Of a stretch of DNA of 64,000 nucleotides, positions 16,738 through 24,871 are shown in pieces. How positions within the stretch are numbered: the first letter of the stretch is position 1; each line of letters begins with the position of its first letter. The DNA comes from Streptomyces scopuliridis RB72. Lineage in GTDB: Bacteria; Actinomycetota; Actinomycetes; Streptomycetales; Streptomycetaceae. The translations under genes and the position numbers were made by a program. The notes beneath the pieces were generated by a model. That model did not search any database. It was not told the DNA's origin and saw only the letters and a program-made list of their open reading frames with translations. Location of the stretch: positions 81,475 through 145,474 of the forward strand of contig NZ_JOEI01000029.1 in the NCBI RefSeq assembly GCF_000718095.1. Direction: 5' to 3'.

Positions 16738-16787
16738 CGCATCTCCCCGTTGGTCATGGAGTGATCATCCGCAATGCCGACTGCAGA

Positions 16788-16827
16788 TGGCAAGGGGGTG
16801 GCAAGAGCATGGCAAGAGAGTGGCCGG
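16788..16827. promoter_or_regulatory. Four-fold TGGCAAG direct-repeat array
   Basis: TGGCAAG occurs at 16788, 16799 and 16810, with TGGCCGG at 16821. All four are exactly 11 bp apart. This is the known arrangement of SARP/AfsR operators. It lies in the 138-bp gap between the two divergent regulators and differs in sequence from the CGTATGT boxes, so two different regulators may read two different codes. Confidence 0.65.
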
Positions 16828-16875
16828 ATGCTCCTGCCAGCCTCGCGGCGTGCTGGAGCAAGGAAGGCTCGGCCC

Positions 16876-17748
16876 ATGAGTGGACGTAGGCCCAACACGC
16901 CGTCGAGCAGCGGGAATACGAACACGGGGAGAGGTTTCAACAACGTGGGTACCGAGATTGAGTTTCGAGTCCTGGGCGTGGTCGAAGTACGCGCGGGCAT
17001 GGAGTGGCTACCGCTCAGCGGCAAACAGCGGTCACTGCTCGCCGCCCTGCTTCTGCAGGCCAACCGCACCGTGACCAATGTCCGTCTCATGGATTCCGTG
17101 TGGGGCAGCCCCCTGCCCGTCTCACCGGAGACCCGGGTGCGCACCCTCGTGTCGGAACTGCGCCGGGCCTTCGAACCGATCCACCACAACCCCATCACAA
17201 CCCGTCCTTCCGGCTACTTGATCAGGATCGAACAGGGCCAACTCGACCTGGACACCTTCACCTCGACCGTCACCGGGGCACGGCACAAGCGCTCGCACGG
17301 CCAGGCCGAATCAGCGGTCGAGCTCTACGACCGGGCTCTTGGCCTATGGACGGGACCGGCCCTCGGCGGGGCCACGGGGCCCAACGCCGAGGCCGAGTCG
17401 GCACGCCTGGAAGAGATGCGTCTGAGCGCCCAGGAAGAGCGGTTCGAGTTGCTGCTGCAACTGGGGCGTTACGCAGAACTGACCGCCGACCTCACCCCCC
17501 TCGTCATGGAGTATCCGATGCGGGAGCGACTTCACGCTCAACTGATGGCCGCCCTCCATGACAGCGGCCGCAGGAGCGAAGCCCTGGACCTCTACATGGG
17601 TCTGCGCAAGCGGCTGGTCACCGAACTGGGCATGGAGCCGATGCCGGAACTGCAACAGCTGCAGCAGCGCATTCTGGCCGGACCCGCCGATCGGCAGCGA
17701 GGTCATGCCTGGGGCCTGGTGCCGTCGATGGCCACGCGCCGGCCGTAG
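16876..17748 (+). CDS. Small SARP transcriptional activator
   Basis: A 290-residue SARP with winged helix (FRVLGVVEVRAGMEWLPLSG, KQRSLLAALLLQANRTVTNV) and BTAD domain (LDTFTSTV to LVTELGMEPMPELQQL). It lacks an ATPase domain. The ATG at 16876 follows AAGGAAGG by 9 nt; about 25 residues before the winged helix look unstructured, and a GTG at 16945 is a possible later start. It is the best candidate to bind the CGTATGT-type boxes. Its 3' end overlaps the convergent dioxygenase gene by 46 bp. Confidence 0.88.
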   Translation: MSGRRPNTPSSSGNTNTGRGFNNVGTEIEFRVLGVVEVRAGMEWLPLSGKQRSLLAALLLQANRTVTNVRLMDSVWGSPLPVSPETRVRTLVSELRRAFEPIHHNPITTRPSGYLIRIEQGQLDLDTFTSTVTGARHKRSHGQAESAVELYDRALGLWTGPALGGATGPNAEAESARLEEMRLSAQEERFELLLQLGRYAELTADLTPLVMEYPMRERLHAQLMAALHDSGRRSEALDLYMGLRKRLVTELGMEPMPELQQLQQRILAGPADRQRGHAWGLVPSMATRRP

Positions 17749-18581
17749 CGCCCGTGCGGGTAGTAGTCCCAGACGGCGTGGTGCTGGACGCAGCGGTTGT
17801 CCCAGAACACCAGTGTGTTCGGCTGCCAGCGGACCCGGCAGTGCAGCAGAGGAGTCCGGGCGACATGGGAGTACAGCAGGTCGAGGACCGCTGTGCTCTC
17901 GGCTCGGGAGAGCTGCGTGATCTGCGACATATAGGGGTTGTTGACGTAGAGCAGCTTGCGGCCGGTCTCCGGGTGGCGGACCACGAGCGGGTGTTCGTTG
18001 CTCGGGACGTCGTACCGGGCCGGCGGGGTCTGCCCCCGCCGCAGCCAGGGCAGCGCACCGTTGTGGAGGGCGGTCAGCCCCTCAAGGAACGTCTTCATCG
18101 ACGGTGACAGCATGTCGTAGGCCAGATGCATATTGGCGAACAGAGTGTCGCCGCCGCTGCCGGCCTCCGGAACTCGGGTGATGTAGAGCATCGAACCGAG
18201 CGACGGTTCGGCTTCGGCGGAGCCGTCGACATGCCAGCCGTCACCGGCGACCCAGCGCGATTCCTTGTTCGCACTGATCTCCAGGATGTACGGGTCCGAG
18301 CCCTCGATGGGGAGTGCCACGGGGTGGAGTGCGCCGAAGAGTCCGGCGAACCGCTTGTGGTCGTCGGGAGTGAGGTTCTGGTCGCGGAAGACGAGCACGT
18401 GGTGGGTGAGGAAGGCATCCTTGACCTCCTTCTCCTGTTCGGGCGTCGGTTTCTTCGACAGATCGAGGCCCGATATCTCGGCGCCGAGCAACGGAGTCAA
18501 CGGATCGACCGCGATGGTGTCGTAGACCTGCCGCGTCCGGGTGGTGATGCGTTCGATGGCTTCCAGCGCGGCCTGATCCAT
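17703..18581 (-). CDS. TauD/TfdA-type Fe(II)/2OG dioxygenase
   Basis: A 292-residue TauD-family enzyme. The iron ligands are WHVDGS near residue 115 and a distal His in RCVQHHAVWDYYPHGRYGRR near 265; that same stretch holds the 2OG-contacting Arg. It is taken to start at the ATG at 18581, preceded by GGAGAG. The longer frame upstream lacks a ribosome binding site. It lies after the MFS gene in the leftward operon with a gap of about 100 bp. It could hydroxylate an amino-acid side chain of either peptide, or serve sulfonate use, which is less likely in this context. Confidence 0.8.
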   Translation of the reverse strand: MDQAALEAIERITTRTRQVYDTIAVDPLTPLLGAEISGLDLSKKPTPEQEKEVKDAFLTHHVLVFRDQNLTPDDHKRFAGLFGALHPVALPIEGSDPYILEISANKESRWVAGDGWHVDGSAEAEPSLGSMLYITRVPEAGSGGDTLFANMHLAYDMLSPSMKTFLEGLTALHNGALPWLRRGQTPPARYDVPSNEHPLVVRHPETGRKLLYVNNPYMSQITQLSRAESTAVLDLLYSHVARTPLLHCRVRWQPNTLVFWDNRCVQHHAVWDYYPHGRYGRRVAIDGTRPQA

Positions 18582-18685
18582 GGGCTCTCCATCAGTGGTC
18601 GAGTGGTCCGGCAGGAGTGGTGACATGCGTCTGTACGGGCTTCGCGGCCTCCGGGCGAGCCGGTCGGCGGGGGGAGGAGACAAGA

Positions 18686-19921
18686 TCATTTACCGTACCG
18701 ACGACTTCCGGATCGACAGACAGGTGTGGCTCTGCCTGTGGTCCTGACGTCGGGTACGGCCAGCACAGCCAGGGTCACCGCGACGATGCAGGCGCCGGCC
18801 GCGACGAGCACGTGGCCTTGTCCGTACGCGGCGGACAACGGGCCGGCAAGCAGCTGGCCGAACGGGACGGCGGCCAGCGAACCAAGGACCTGATACGACG
18901 TCACGCGTGCCAGTTGGCCGGGCGCGATGCGTTCCTGGACGGCAACGGTCAGCGCGATGTTCACCTGCTCCATCGCCACCCCGGTGAGGAAGGCGGCCGG
19001 AATCAGTAGCGCCGGCTGCGGCTCGGCGGCCAGGGCCCAGGGCAGGGCCGCGCTGACCGACGTCAGCAGGACTCCGGTGGCCAGGGCCGCGCGGGGCTTC
19101 CAGTGCAGCGCGAGCAGCCCTCCGGCGATGGCCCCCAGGGTCTGGGCCGCCAACACCAGCCCCCACGTGCGCGCACCGACGCCGGCTTCGGCCACCGCGG
19201 GACCGATGACCTGGACACTGCCCGCCCAGACCAGTTGCCAGACCGAGGCGTGCAGTACCACCGTCCACAGCCAGCGGTGGCGGGCGAACTCCGACCAGCC
19301 CTCACGCAGGTCGCCGATCATCGACCCCCGGGCGGAAGCGTGCACCACGGCGCCGACCCGGACCCTGCCGAAGAACAGCCCCGCCACGGCGAATGAAGCG
19401 GAGTCGACCAGGATTCCCCAACTGGGGCCCGCCCACCCGATGACAAGACTTCCCCCGGCGGCACCGCACAACGTGGCGACACTGGTGAACGTGCGCAGCA
19501 GCGCGTTCGCCCGGCGCAGCAGCTCACCGGGCACGGTCTGGGAGACGAGAGCGGTGGTGGTGGGCAGTTCGACGGCCGCCAACGCCCCGTTGAGGGCGGA
19601 GAGCAGCATGAGCAGCGGCACCGAGGCGACACCGCCCAGCAGGGTCAGGCCGGCCACCGCCTGCGTCACGGCAGCGCCGAACGAAGTGCTCTGCAACAGC
19701 AGTCGGCGAGGAAAGCGATCCGCCAGAACCCCGCCGAAGGTCGTGGTCACGATAGCGGCCACCGAGCGCACGCCGACCACGAGGCCGAGCTGGGTGACGG
19801 AGCCTGTGAGGTCGAGGACCGCGAACGCCAACGCCACCGGCGCCATTCCGTTGCCGAAGAAGCCAGCGGTTCGCCCCTTCGCCATGTTCCGGAAGGCCGG
19901 GTGAGCGAGGGGGCCGGTCAC
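18686..19921 (-). CDS. MFS exporter
   Basis: A 411-residue major facilitator with about 12 hydrophobic segments. The family loop motif is seen as GGVLADRFPRRLLL near residue 65. It resembles the MFS_3 enterobactin-exporter-like group used for drug and natural-product efflux. The GTG start overlaps the stop of the SagB gene (GTGA). It is the only transporter in the cluster, so it is the likely exporter of the product; no ABC peptidase-transporter is present. Confidence 0.85.
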   Translation of the reverse strand: MTGPLAHPAFRNMAKGRTAGFFGNGMAPVALAFAVLDLTGSVTQLGLVVGVRSVAAIVTTTFGGVLADRFPRRLLLQSTSFGAAVTQAVAGLTLLGGVASVPLLMLLSALNGALAAVELPTTTALVSQTVPGELLRRANALLRTFTSVATLCGAAGGSLVIGWAGPSWGILVDSASFAVAGLFFGRVRVGAVVHASARGSMIGDLREGWSEFARHRWLWTVVLHASVWQLVWAGSVQVIGPAVAEAGVGARTWGLVLAAQTLGAIAGGLLALHWKPRAALATGVLLTSVSAALPWALAAEPQPALLIPAAFLTGVAMEQVNIALTVAVQERIAPGQLARVTSYQVLGSLAAVPFGQLLAGPLSAAYGQGHVLVAAGACIVAVTLAVLAVPDVRTTGRATPVCRSGSRRYGK

Positions 19922-21009
19922 GGTACGAACGCTGCGCTCGGCGTCCGATAGCGCACCGGCAGGCCGTCTCCGGTCTGTACGGGTATCCCGCAGACCATGA
20001 CGAAAGTCGCGAACTCGCCCGGTTCGTCGTTCCCGAGGAGCTGCTCCACCTCGGTGTCCCGGAAGGCGCCGGTGATCGCGGCTCCCAGCCCGAGGGCCAC
20101 CGAGGTCATGGAGAACACCTGGGCGACATGGCCGACGTTGTGCAGCAGCATCTTGTACGCGCGAGGGTGCGGGTACTTCCAGGACATCCGCGTCGAGAAA
20201 GCCGTGGTGAACACCCCGAAGCCGGCCTTCTCGAAGAATCCCTGGTTGAAGGTGAGGTGCTCCAGGGCCTCGGACGGCACGGCTTCCCGCACCGGCACGA
20301 GTCCATGCCGGATGCCTTCGTAGCGGTAGATCCCCGGATCGACTCCCACCACGTTCAGGACGACGACGTAGGCCTCCGTCTCGTGCCGTGAGCCGCCGGA
20401 CGCGTTCGCCCTGAGTTCGAGCACACCCATTTTGCCCGCGTCGATGAATCTGAGCGGCCCGAAGCTGTACTGGAGCAGGGTCGCGAATTCGTCGAGCGGG
20501 ATCGGATCACCGGAGAAGTCGCGATGGGTACGCCGTCCTTCCAGCACGTCCTGGAAGGACACCGGCATGCGCGCACGGACCCGGGGAAGGAGCAGGATTT
20601 CCCCATCAGGTTCCATGCGCCTGGAGTTGGCCGGCCGGTCCCGTCCATTCAGGGACTCGTAGTACTCGGCGATGCCCTCCGACTCCGGGCGCACGAAAGG
20701 TGCGTCGCGGATACTCTGGTGGAATTGCCAGGCCAGCGCTCCCCATTCCTTCCAGGGGGCGGGCAGTTCGCGGTCACCAGCGTTGTCCATGGAGGTCAGA
20801 TAACCCAGTCCACGCAGTTTGGCGATCGCGAGAGCCACGTTCTCGGATTCAGCGGTGAGCGCCTCGGTATCGATACCGTCCGGAGCCGATGTGAGGATCC
20901 CGACCACCAAGGGGTGAACCTTCACCCGACCCTTGATCCTGGGGCTGGACATATACGTGCCGTCGCCCCGGACACTGAAGAACACCGGATCGATCAGGCG
21001 AAGTTTCAC
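19918..21009 (-). CDS. Stand-alone SagB-type peptide dehydrogenase
   Basis: A 363-residue SagB-type nitroreductase. The FMN-binding RRTHRDFSG is near residue 145, LRANASGGSRHETEAYVVVL near 190 and RAYKMLLHNVGHVAQVFSM near 285. The N-terminal 130 residues form an extra domain found in peptide-maturation dehydrogenases. The GTG at 21009 has AAGGAG 9 nt upstream; the frame extends further without a start signal. It directly follows the 26-residue peptide gene, so that peptide is its probable substrate. No YcaO is in this operon, so azolines would have to come from the 3526 enzyme. Confidence 0.85.
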   Translation of the reverse strand: MKLRLIDPVFFSVRGDGTYMSSPRIKGRVKVHPLVVGILTSAPDGIDTEALTAESENVALAIAKLRGLGYLTSMDNAGDRELPAPWKEWGALAWQFHQSIRDAPFVRPESEGIAEYYESLNGRDRPANSRRMEPDGEILLLPRVRARMPVSFQDVLEGRRTHRDFSGDPIPLDEFATLLQYSFGPLRFIDAGKMGVLELRANASGGSRHETEAYVVVLNVVGVDPGIYRYEGIRHGLVPVREAVPSEALEHLTFNQGFFEKAGFGVFTTAFSTRMSWKYPHPRAYKMLLHNVGHVAQVFSMTSVALGLGAAITGAFRDTEVEQLLGNDEPGEFATFVMVCGIPVQTGDGLPVRYRTPSAAFVP

Positions 21010-21047
21010 GGTCTCGTACTCCTTGAATCGAATGACGCGCCGGACGG

Positions 21048-21088
21048 CGTGTGCCGTGTCCCGCACCTGGTGCGGGACACGGCACACG
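21048..21088 (-). terminator. 20-bp hairpin between peptide B and SagB (attenuator)
   Basis: Arms 21048-21067 and 21069-21088 are perfectly complementary over 20 bp with almost no loop. It begins 7 nt after the peptide stop and ends about 40 nt before the SagB start. No T-run follows. Such hairpins behind precursor genes commonly stabilise the short transcript or partly terminate, making more peptide than enzyme. The peptide, hairpin and dehydrogenase are on the same strand. Confidence 0.75.
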
Positions 21089-21094
21089 TCACGC

Positions 21095-21175
21095 TCAGGG
21101 GGCCTCGTAGCAGAGGCAGGCTTCGCCCTCCTCCTCGGCCACCTCGACGAGCTCGACCTCGTTGGTGTTCTCCAT
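21095..21175 (-). CDS. Second RiPP precursor candidate, 26 residues
   Basis: A tiny gene with a near-perfect ribosome binding site (AAAGGAGGT, 8 nt before ATG). The peptide is very acidic (MENTNEVELVEVAEEEGE) and ends ACLCYEAP, with two Cys and a Tyr in the last eight residues. An acidic amphipathic leader followed by a short Cys-containing core is typical of RiPP precursors. It sits between a methyltransferase and a SagB dehydrogenase and shares the CGTATGT box of the main operon. No similar known peptide is recognised from memory. Cys residues could become thiazoles, or the C-terminus could be oxidised or methylated. Confidence 0.75.
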   Translation of the reverse strand: MENTNEVELVEVAEEEGEACLCYEAP

Positions 21176-21224
21176 GGGAATGCACCTCCTTTCGCATAGA
21201 CAGAGCAGCAACCGCGGTCGTCAC

Positions 21225-21893
21225 TCAGATCGGCGACGGCGCGGCCCGCACCAGCATGGTGGGGACATAGGCGGGGTCCGGGGCCTCGACGATCTCCGTG
21301 TCGACGGTGACGAAGCCGTGCCGGGCGAGGATTTCCCGCCATTGCTCGGGGGTGTGGGCCCAGCGCACCACGGGCACGGGGGGACCACCGTTCTTGCGGC
21401 GGATATAGGTTCCTTGTGCTCCGTAACAGCCCTCGATCGGCGGCTCGTGGGAGAAGACGAGACAACCGTGCGGCGCGAGCCGCGTCCGCAAGAGGGGCAG
21501 CAGAACGTCCGGGTCCGTGAACCACACGGCACCGTAGGCCGAGTAAATGGCGTCGAAACGCATGTCGGTCTCCTTGAGGAATCCGACGGCTTCCTGCGGC
21601 ACGAAACTCAGACCTGGCACATGGCCCCAGCGCTCACGAGCCTGGGCGAGCAGAACGGGCGACAAGTCCACGCCCACCGCTCGCGCGCCTGTCACCGCCA
21701 TATGGGCTGTGTTACGGCCGCCTCCACAGCCGAGATCGAGAACTGTGCCCGGTGCACCCAGGAGTTCGGGGCCCGGCCCGTGGTCCGGATACTGGGTCCA
21801 GTTGAACCATGTGGTCTCGCCGGCGGCATTGCGTGAGCGCGGCTCCGGCTGACGGTCGGCGAAAGCAGTCCACGGATCGCGTCGGTCAGGCAT
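21225..21893 (-). CDS. SAM-dependent methyltransferase of the peptide B operon
   Basis: A 222-residue class I methyltransferase. SAM motif I is GTVLDLGCGGGRNTAHM near residue 47 and motif II AVGVDLSPVLLAQ near 68. The ATG at 21893 has AGGAAAGG 8 nt upstream. It is the first gene of the leftward operon and ends 49 nt before the 26-residue peptide. It could methylate the peptide N-terminus, Tyr hydroxyl, Glu side chain or Cys; sequence does not decide. Confidence 0.8.
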   Translation of the reverse strand: MPDRRDPWTAFADRQPEPRSRNAAGETTWFNWTQYPDHGPGPELLGAPGTVLDLGCGGGRNTAHMAVTGARAVGVDLSPVLLAQARERWGHVPGLSFVPQEAVGFLKETDMRFDAIYSAYGAVWFTDPDVLLPLLRTRLAPHGCLVFSHEPPIEGCYGAQGTYIRRKNGGPPVPVVRWAHTPEQWREILARHGFVTVDTEIVEAPDPAYVPTMLVRAAPSPI

Positions 21894-22028
21894 CCTTGTC
21901 GCCTTTCCTGCCCACCGGGAGCTCTGCTCGCCCGACCGGACCCAGGTGAAAGCGAACTGGGTTGATCGTCGCAATATCAGGCATCTGAGCGCCACTCGAC
22001 GGAAGCATGGGAAGAGTCTTGCCGTTGA

Positions 22029-22046
22029 ATGTACGAAGCACATACG
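22029..22046 (-). promoter_or_regulatory. SARP-type direct-repeat box, site B (peptide B operon)
   Basis: On the minus strand CGTATGT (22046-22040) and CGTACAT (22035-22029) are separated by GCTT. This gives the same 11-bp period and the same GTATGTGCTTCGTAC core as site A, 20 kb away. A -10-like AAGACT (22020-22015) follows after exactly 8 bp. The leader to the methyltransferase would be about 115 nt. The 15-base identity with site A is strong evidence for shared control. Confidence 0.65.
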
Positions 22047-22319
22047 AACCATGCACCGAACCCGGGGCAGTCTGCTCAAGCAGAGGGCCCGGTATGCCGG
22101 TTGTCCGTGCTGGATACGGATGGCACACACATCTCGCAAAATATTTCCGAGGAGATTGACACGCCGCGCGAGGCACGACCGACTTCGGCGCCTCGATTGC
22201 GTATTCCCTCCACGAAAACGGCCGTCTCCGAGGGTTTCCAGGATGACGAAGCCATCGTGTCGATCGCCGGCACCGCCAGTCCGCCGCAGCGCCTGGCGCT
22301 CGCGCGTAGTGTGCCGGTC

Positions 22320-22724
22320 ATGACCGGTGAAAGTGATCTGCGAAAACTACTGAGCGGCATGCGTCCGCAACTCAACCCGGGCCGCTATGTGTTCGCCACC
22401 GTCGATGGAGCTGGTGGCGTTCCGTCCGGTATCACCCCCGTCGTCACGGTCTCGGAGCAGGAGGGCCTCACCATGGTGGTGCGGCTGGAGGAGGCCGATG
22501 CGGCGGGGCTGTCGTACGACTACGTGGCCGGGTGGATCACACTGCGCGTCCACTCGGCCTTGGAGGCGGTCGGCCTCACTGCCGCCGTCGCCAAGGAGCT
22601 CGCCGACATCGGTCTGAGCTGCAACGTGGTCGCCGGTTTCCATCATGACCACCTCTTTGTGCCGTACGAGCGTTCCGCCGAAGCGGTCGCCGCACTGGAG
22701 GACCTCGCACGCCGGTCCGTGTGA
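22320..22724 (+). CDS. ACT-domain (CASTOR-type) small protein
   Basis: A 134-residue cytosolic protein with the pattern of small ACT-fold proteins common in actinomycetes (GRYVFATVDG, ITPVVTVSEQEGLTMVV, GWITLRVHSALEAVGLTAAVAKEL, SCNVVAGFHHDHLFVPYE). ACT domains usually bind amino acids; no enzymatic domain is attached. The ATG at 22320 is preferred because homology begins here, although the frame is open further upstream. It is divergent from the peptide B operon and probably marks the right edge of the RiPP cluster. Confidence 0.75.
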   Translation: MTGESDLRKLLSGMRPQLNPGRYVFATVDGAGGVPSGITPVVTVSEQEGLTMVVRLEEADAAGLSYDYVAGWITLRVHSALEAVGLTAAVAKELADIGLSCNVVAGFHHDHLFVPYERSAEAVAALEDLARRSV

Positions 22725-22888
22725 CGCGGTTTCTGGAGAGGTGGGCCGGGCCGCAGCCCGGAGGCCCCGGAGGCGGAGGAGGCCGCCTCATGAGGAAAGG
22801 GCTGCTTGCTCAGAGCGACCAGGTGTACGGCCACGGCCACGGCCGCTTCCGCAGTCGTGGCAGTGGCCTGTGCGGCGCCCCGCTCCAG

Positions 22889-23263
22889 TCAACTGCCCTG
22901 CGGATCACCGGGCGTTGAGGCCGCCCCGTCACTCCTGTTCCACGTCAGACTCACGGAGAAATTCGCGGCCGTCGCGGTACTGGCGATGACGACGTCGGCC
23001 TCGGCCGACAGCGACACCCCGAACTCCAGGGTGATCTCGTCCGGCGAGTTCGCCATCCCTCGCAACCGGCCCACGAAGCTCTCCGCCACGGGCCGTACGG
23101 TGTCCAGCATCTGACCGAACGACCGCTCGGCCCGCGCTACGGAGCGGCTGCCTCGGCCAACTCTGATGAGGCTTTCGTCCACTTCACGGATCTGCACGCG
23201 AATCGTCTCGTCGCTGCCGTCACCCAGAGGCACTTCGACCGTATGGACCTGGCGTTCACTCAT
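22889..23263 (-). CDS. Trypsin-co-occurring domain (trypco1/CU044_2847-like) protein
   Basis: A 124-residue protein beginning VHTVEVPLGDG and containing SFVGRLRGMANSPDEITLEFGVSLSAEADVVIAST. This matches the trypco1 / CU044_2847 pattern. Family members occur beside trypsin-like or caspase-like proteases in predicted actinobacterial conflict systems. The ATG follows GGAGG and overlaps the stop of the acetyltransferase gene (ATGA), so the two are translated together. A TPR-CHAT protease gene lies about 2.6 kb further on. Confidence 0.65.
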   Translation of the reverse strand: MSERQVHTVEVPLGDGSDETIRVQIREVDESLIRVGRGSRSVARAERSFGQMLDTVRPVAESFVGRLRGMANSPDEITLEFGVSLSAEADVVIASTATAANFSVSLTWNRSDGAASTPGDPQGS

Positions 23264-23919
23264 GGCATCCTCCAATGAGGGGCGTCCGGGGCAGCGGCTT
23301 CGAGGTCGGCGATGCTGCCCGACATGATCGTGCGTACGTGCTCCGTGATGTGCTCCGCCGGCCAGTCCCACCAGGCCACTGCCAGCAGCCGGGCCACATC
23401 CTCGTCGCTGTAGCGGGTACGGATGAGCCGGGCCGGGTTGCCGCCGACGATTCCGTAGTCGGGCACGTCCGCGGTGACCACGGCGCCGGAGCCGGTGATC
23501 GCGCCGTGGCCGATCCGTACGCCGGGCATCACCGTCGTGTCGTAGCCGAACCAGACGTCGTTGCCGACGACGGTGTCACCGCGCCCCGGCAGGCCCGTGA
23601 GCAGGTCGAAATGGTCGGCCCAGGAGCCGCCCATGGTGGGGAAGGGGAAGGTCGACGGGCCGTCCATCCGGTGGTTGGCACCGTTCATGATGAACCGCAC
23701 GCCCGTCCCCAGCGCACAGAACTTGCCGATGACCAGCTTCTCCGGGCCGTAGTGGTAGAGCACATTGCGTGTCTCGAACGCCGTCGGGTCGTCCGGGTCG
23801 TCGTAGTAGGAGTACTCCCCGACCTCGATCAGCGGCGACTTCACCAGTGGTCTGAGCAGCACCACTCGCGGCTGATCGGGCATCGGATGGATGACTGTCG
23901 CGTCGGCAGGCACAGGCAT
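23260..23919 (-). CDS. Vat/XAT-type xenobiotic O-acetyltransferase
   Basis: A 219-residue left-handed beta-helix acetyltransferase like streptogramin A (Vat) and XAT enzymes. The active-site region FIMNGANHRMDG holds the catalytic His. Hexapeptide repeats run through VVGNDVWFGYDTTVMPGVRIGHGAITGSGAVV. It would acetylate a hydroxyl of an antibiotic using acetyl-CoA. The ATG at 23919 follows AAGGAAA. It lies next to a glycosyltransferase relic of macrolide-inactivating type, so this spot may be an old resistance locus. Confidence 0.85.
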   Translation of the reverse strand: MPVPADATVIHPMPDQPRVVLLRPLVKSPLIEVGEYSYYDDPDDPTAFETRNVLYHYGPEKLVIGKFCALGTGVRFIMNGANHRMDGPSTFPFPTMGGSWADHFDLLTGLPGRGDTVVGNDVWFGYDTTVMPGVRIGHGAITGSGAVVTADVPDYGIVGGNPARLIRTRYSDEDVARLLAVAWWDWPAEHITEHVRTIMSGSIADLEAAAPDAPHWRMP

Positions 23920-24111
23920 GGCGAACGTTTCCTTATAGGGTCCGTGTCGGTATCCGGTCCCATGATCGCACCACACCACTCCGGTGTGATGACAGGGAAT
24001 ATCCCGTGGCCAGGGCTCCGGAGACGGGTGAGAGTCCCGGGCATGTACTTCCATCAGATCTACGGCTGACACCGGACGGGGCAGCGCCCCGCTCCCGTCG
24101 CGCACACCCGT

Positions 24112-24870
24112 GTGTGCCACCACGACCCCGCGGACCTCTACCTGTACGACATCGGTGCCTACGCCGCGCGCGCCCTCGCCGAGACGCGGAACCGGCCCCT
24201 CATCCAGCTGTCCCCGACCTTCGTGGCCTGGCAGGGCTACGACCAGGACGTCGCGGCGCACGTGTGGCAACTGCCGGGCGCCGACGCGTACCGGGCGAGG
24301 TTCGCGCGGTGGCTCGGCGAGTGCGGGGCGGCCACCACCGACGTGGACGCCTTCTCCGGCCCTCCCGGGCGGGCCCTGGCCCTGATCCCCCGGTCGATGC
24401 AGCCGCACGCGGACCAGGTCGACACCGACACGGTGACGTTCGTCGGCCCCTGTCTCGGCGCGCGGGCGGGCGACGGTGTCTGGACGCGTCCCGCCGATGC
24501 GGAGCACGTGCTGCTGGTCTCTCTGGGCTCGGCGTACACGCGCCGGCCGGAGTTCTACCGTCAGTGCCTGGCGGCCTATGGCAACCTGCCCGGCCGGCAC
24601 GTCGTACTCCAGATCGGGAAGTACACCGACCCGAGCGAACTCGGCGACATCCCGCCCAACGTCGAAGTCCACTCCTGGGTACCTCAATTGGCGGCTCTGG
24701 AACAGGCCGACGCGTTTGTCACCCACGCGGGGATGGGCAGCAGCGGCGAAGGGCTGTTCACCGGTGTTCCGATGATCGCCGTCCCGCAGGGCGCCGAGCA
24801 GTTCATGAACGCCGACCGGCTCGTGGAACTGGGCGTGGCCCGCCGCGTCGACACCGAGGACACGGCAGGA
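24112..24870 (+). pseudogene. Truncated macrolide-type glycosyltransferase relic
   Basis: The frame encodes the middle of a UDP-glycosyltransferase of the macrolide-inactivating (Mgt/Ole) type: LYLYDIGAYAARALAETRNR, then a LSPTFVAWQGY stretch. The C-terminal donor-binding region EVHSWVPQLAALEQADAFVTHAGMGS is intact. About 90 N-terminal residues and the last 40 or so are missing. The frame meets a stop at 24067 upstream and runs antisense into the ADP-ribosylglycohydrolase gene downstream. It lacks a credible start or ribosome binding site and is judged nonfunctional. Confidence 0.7.
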
Positions 24871-24871
24871 G

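Noticed and set aside
19918..21525. Longer 535-residue version of the SagB gene
   Set aside because: The extra N-terminus would be translated through the peptide B gene and hairpin in another frame and lacks a ribosome binding site; the GTG at 21009 is well placed.
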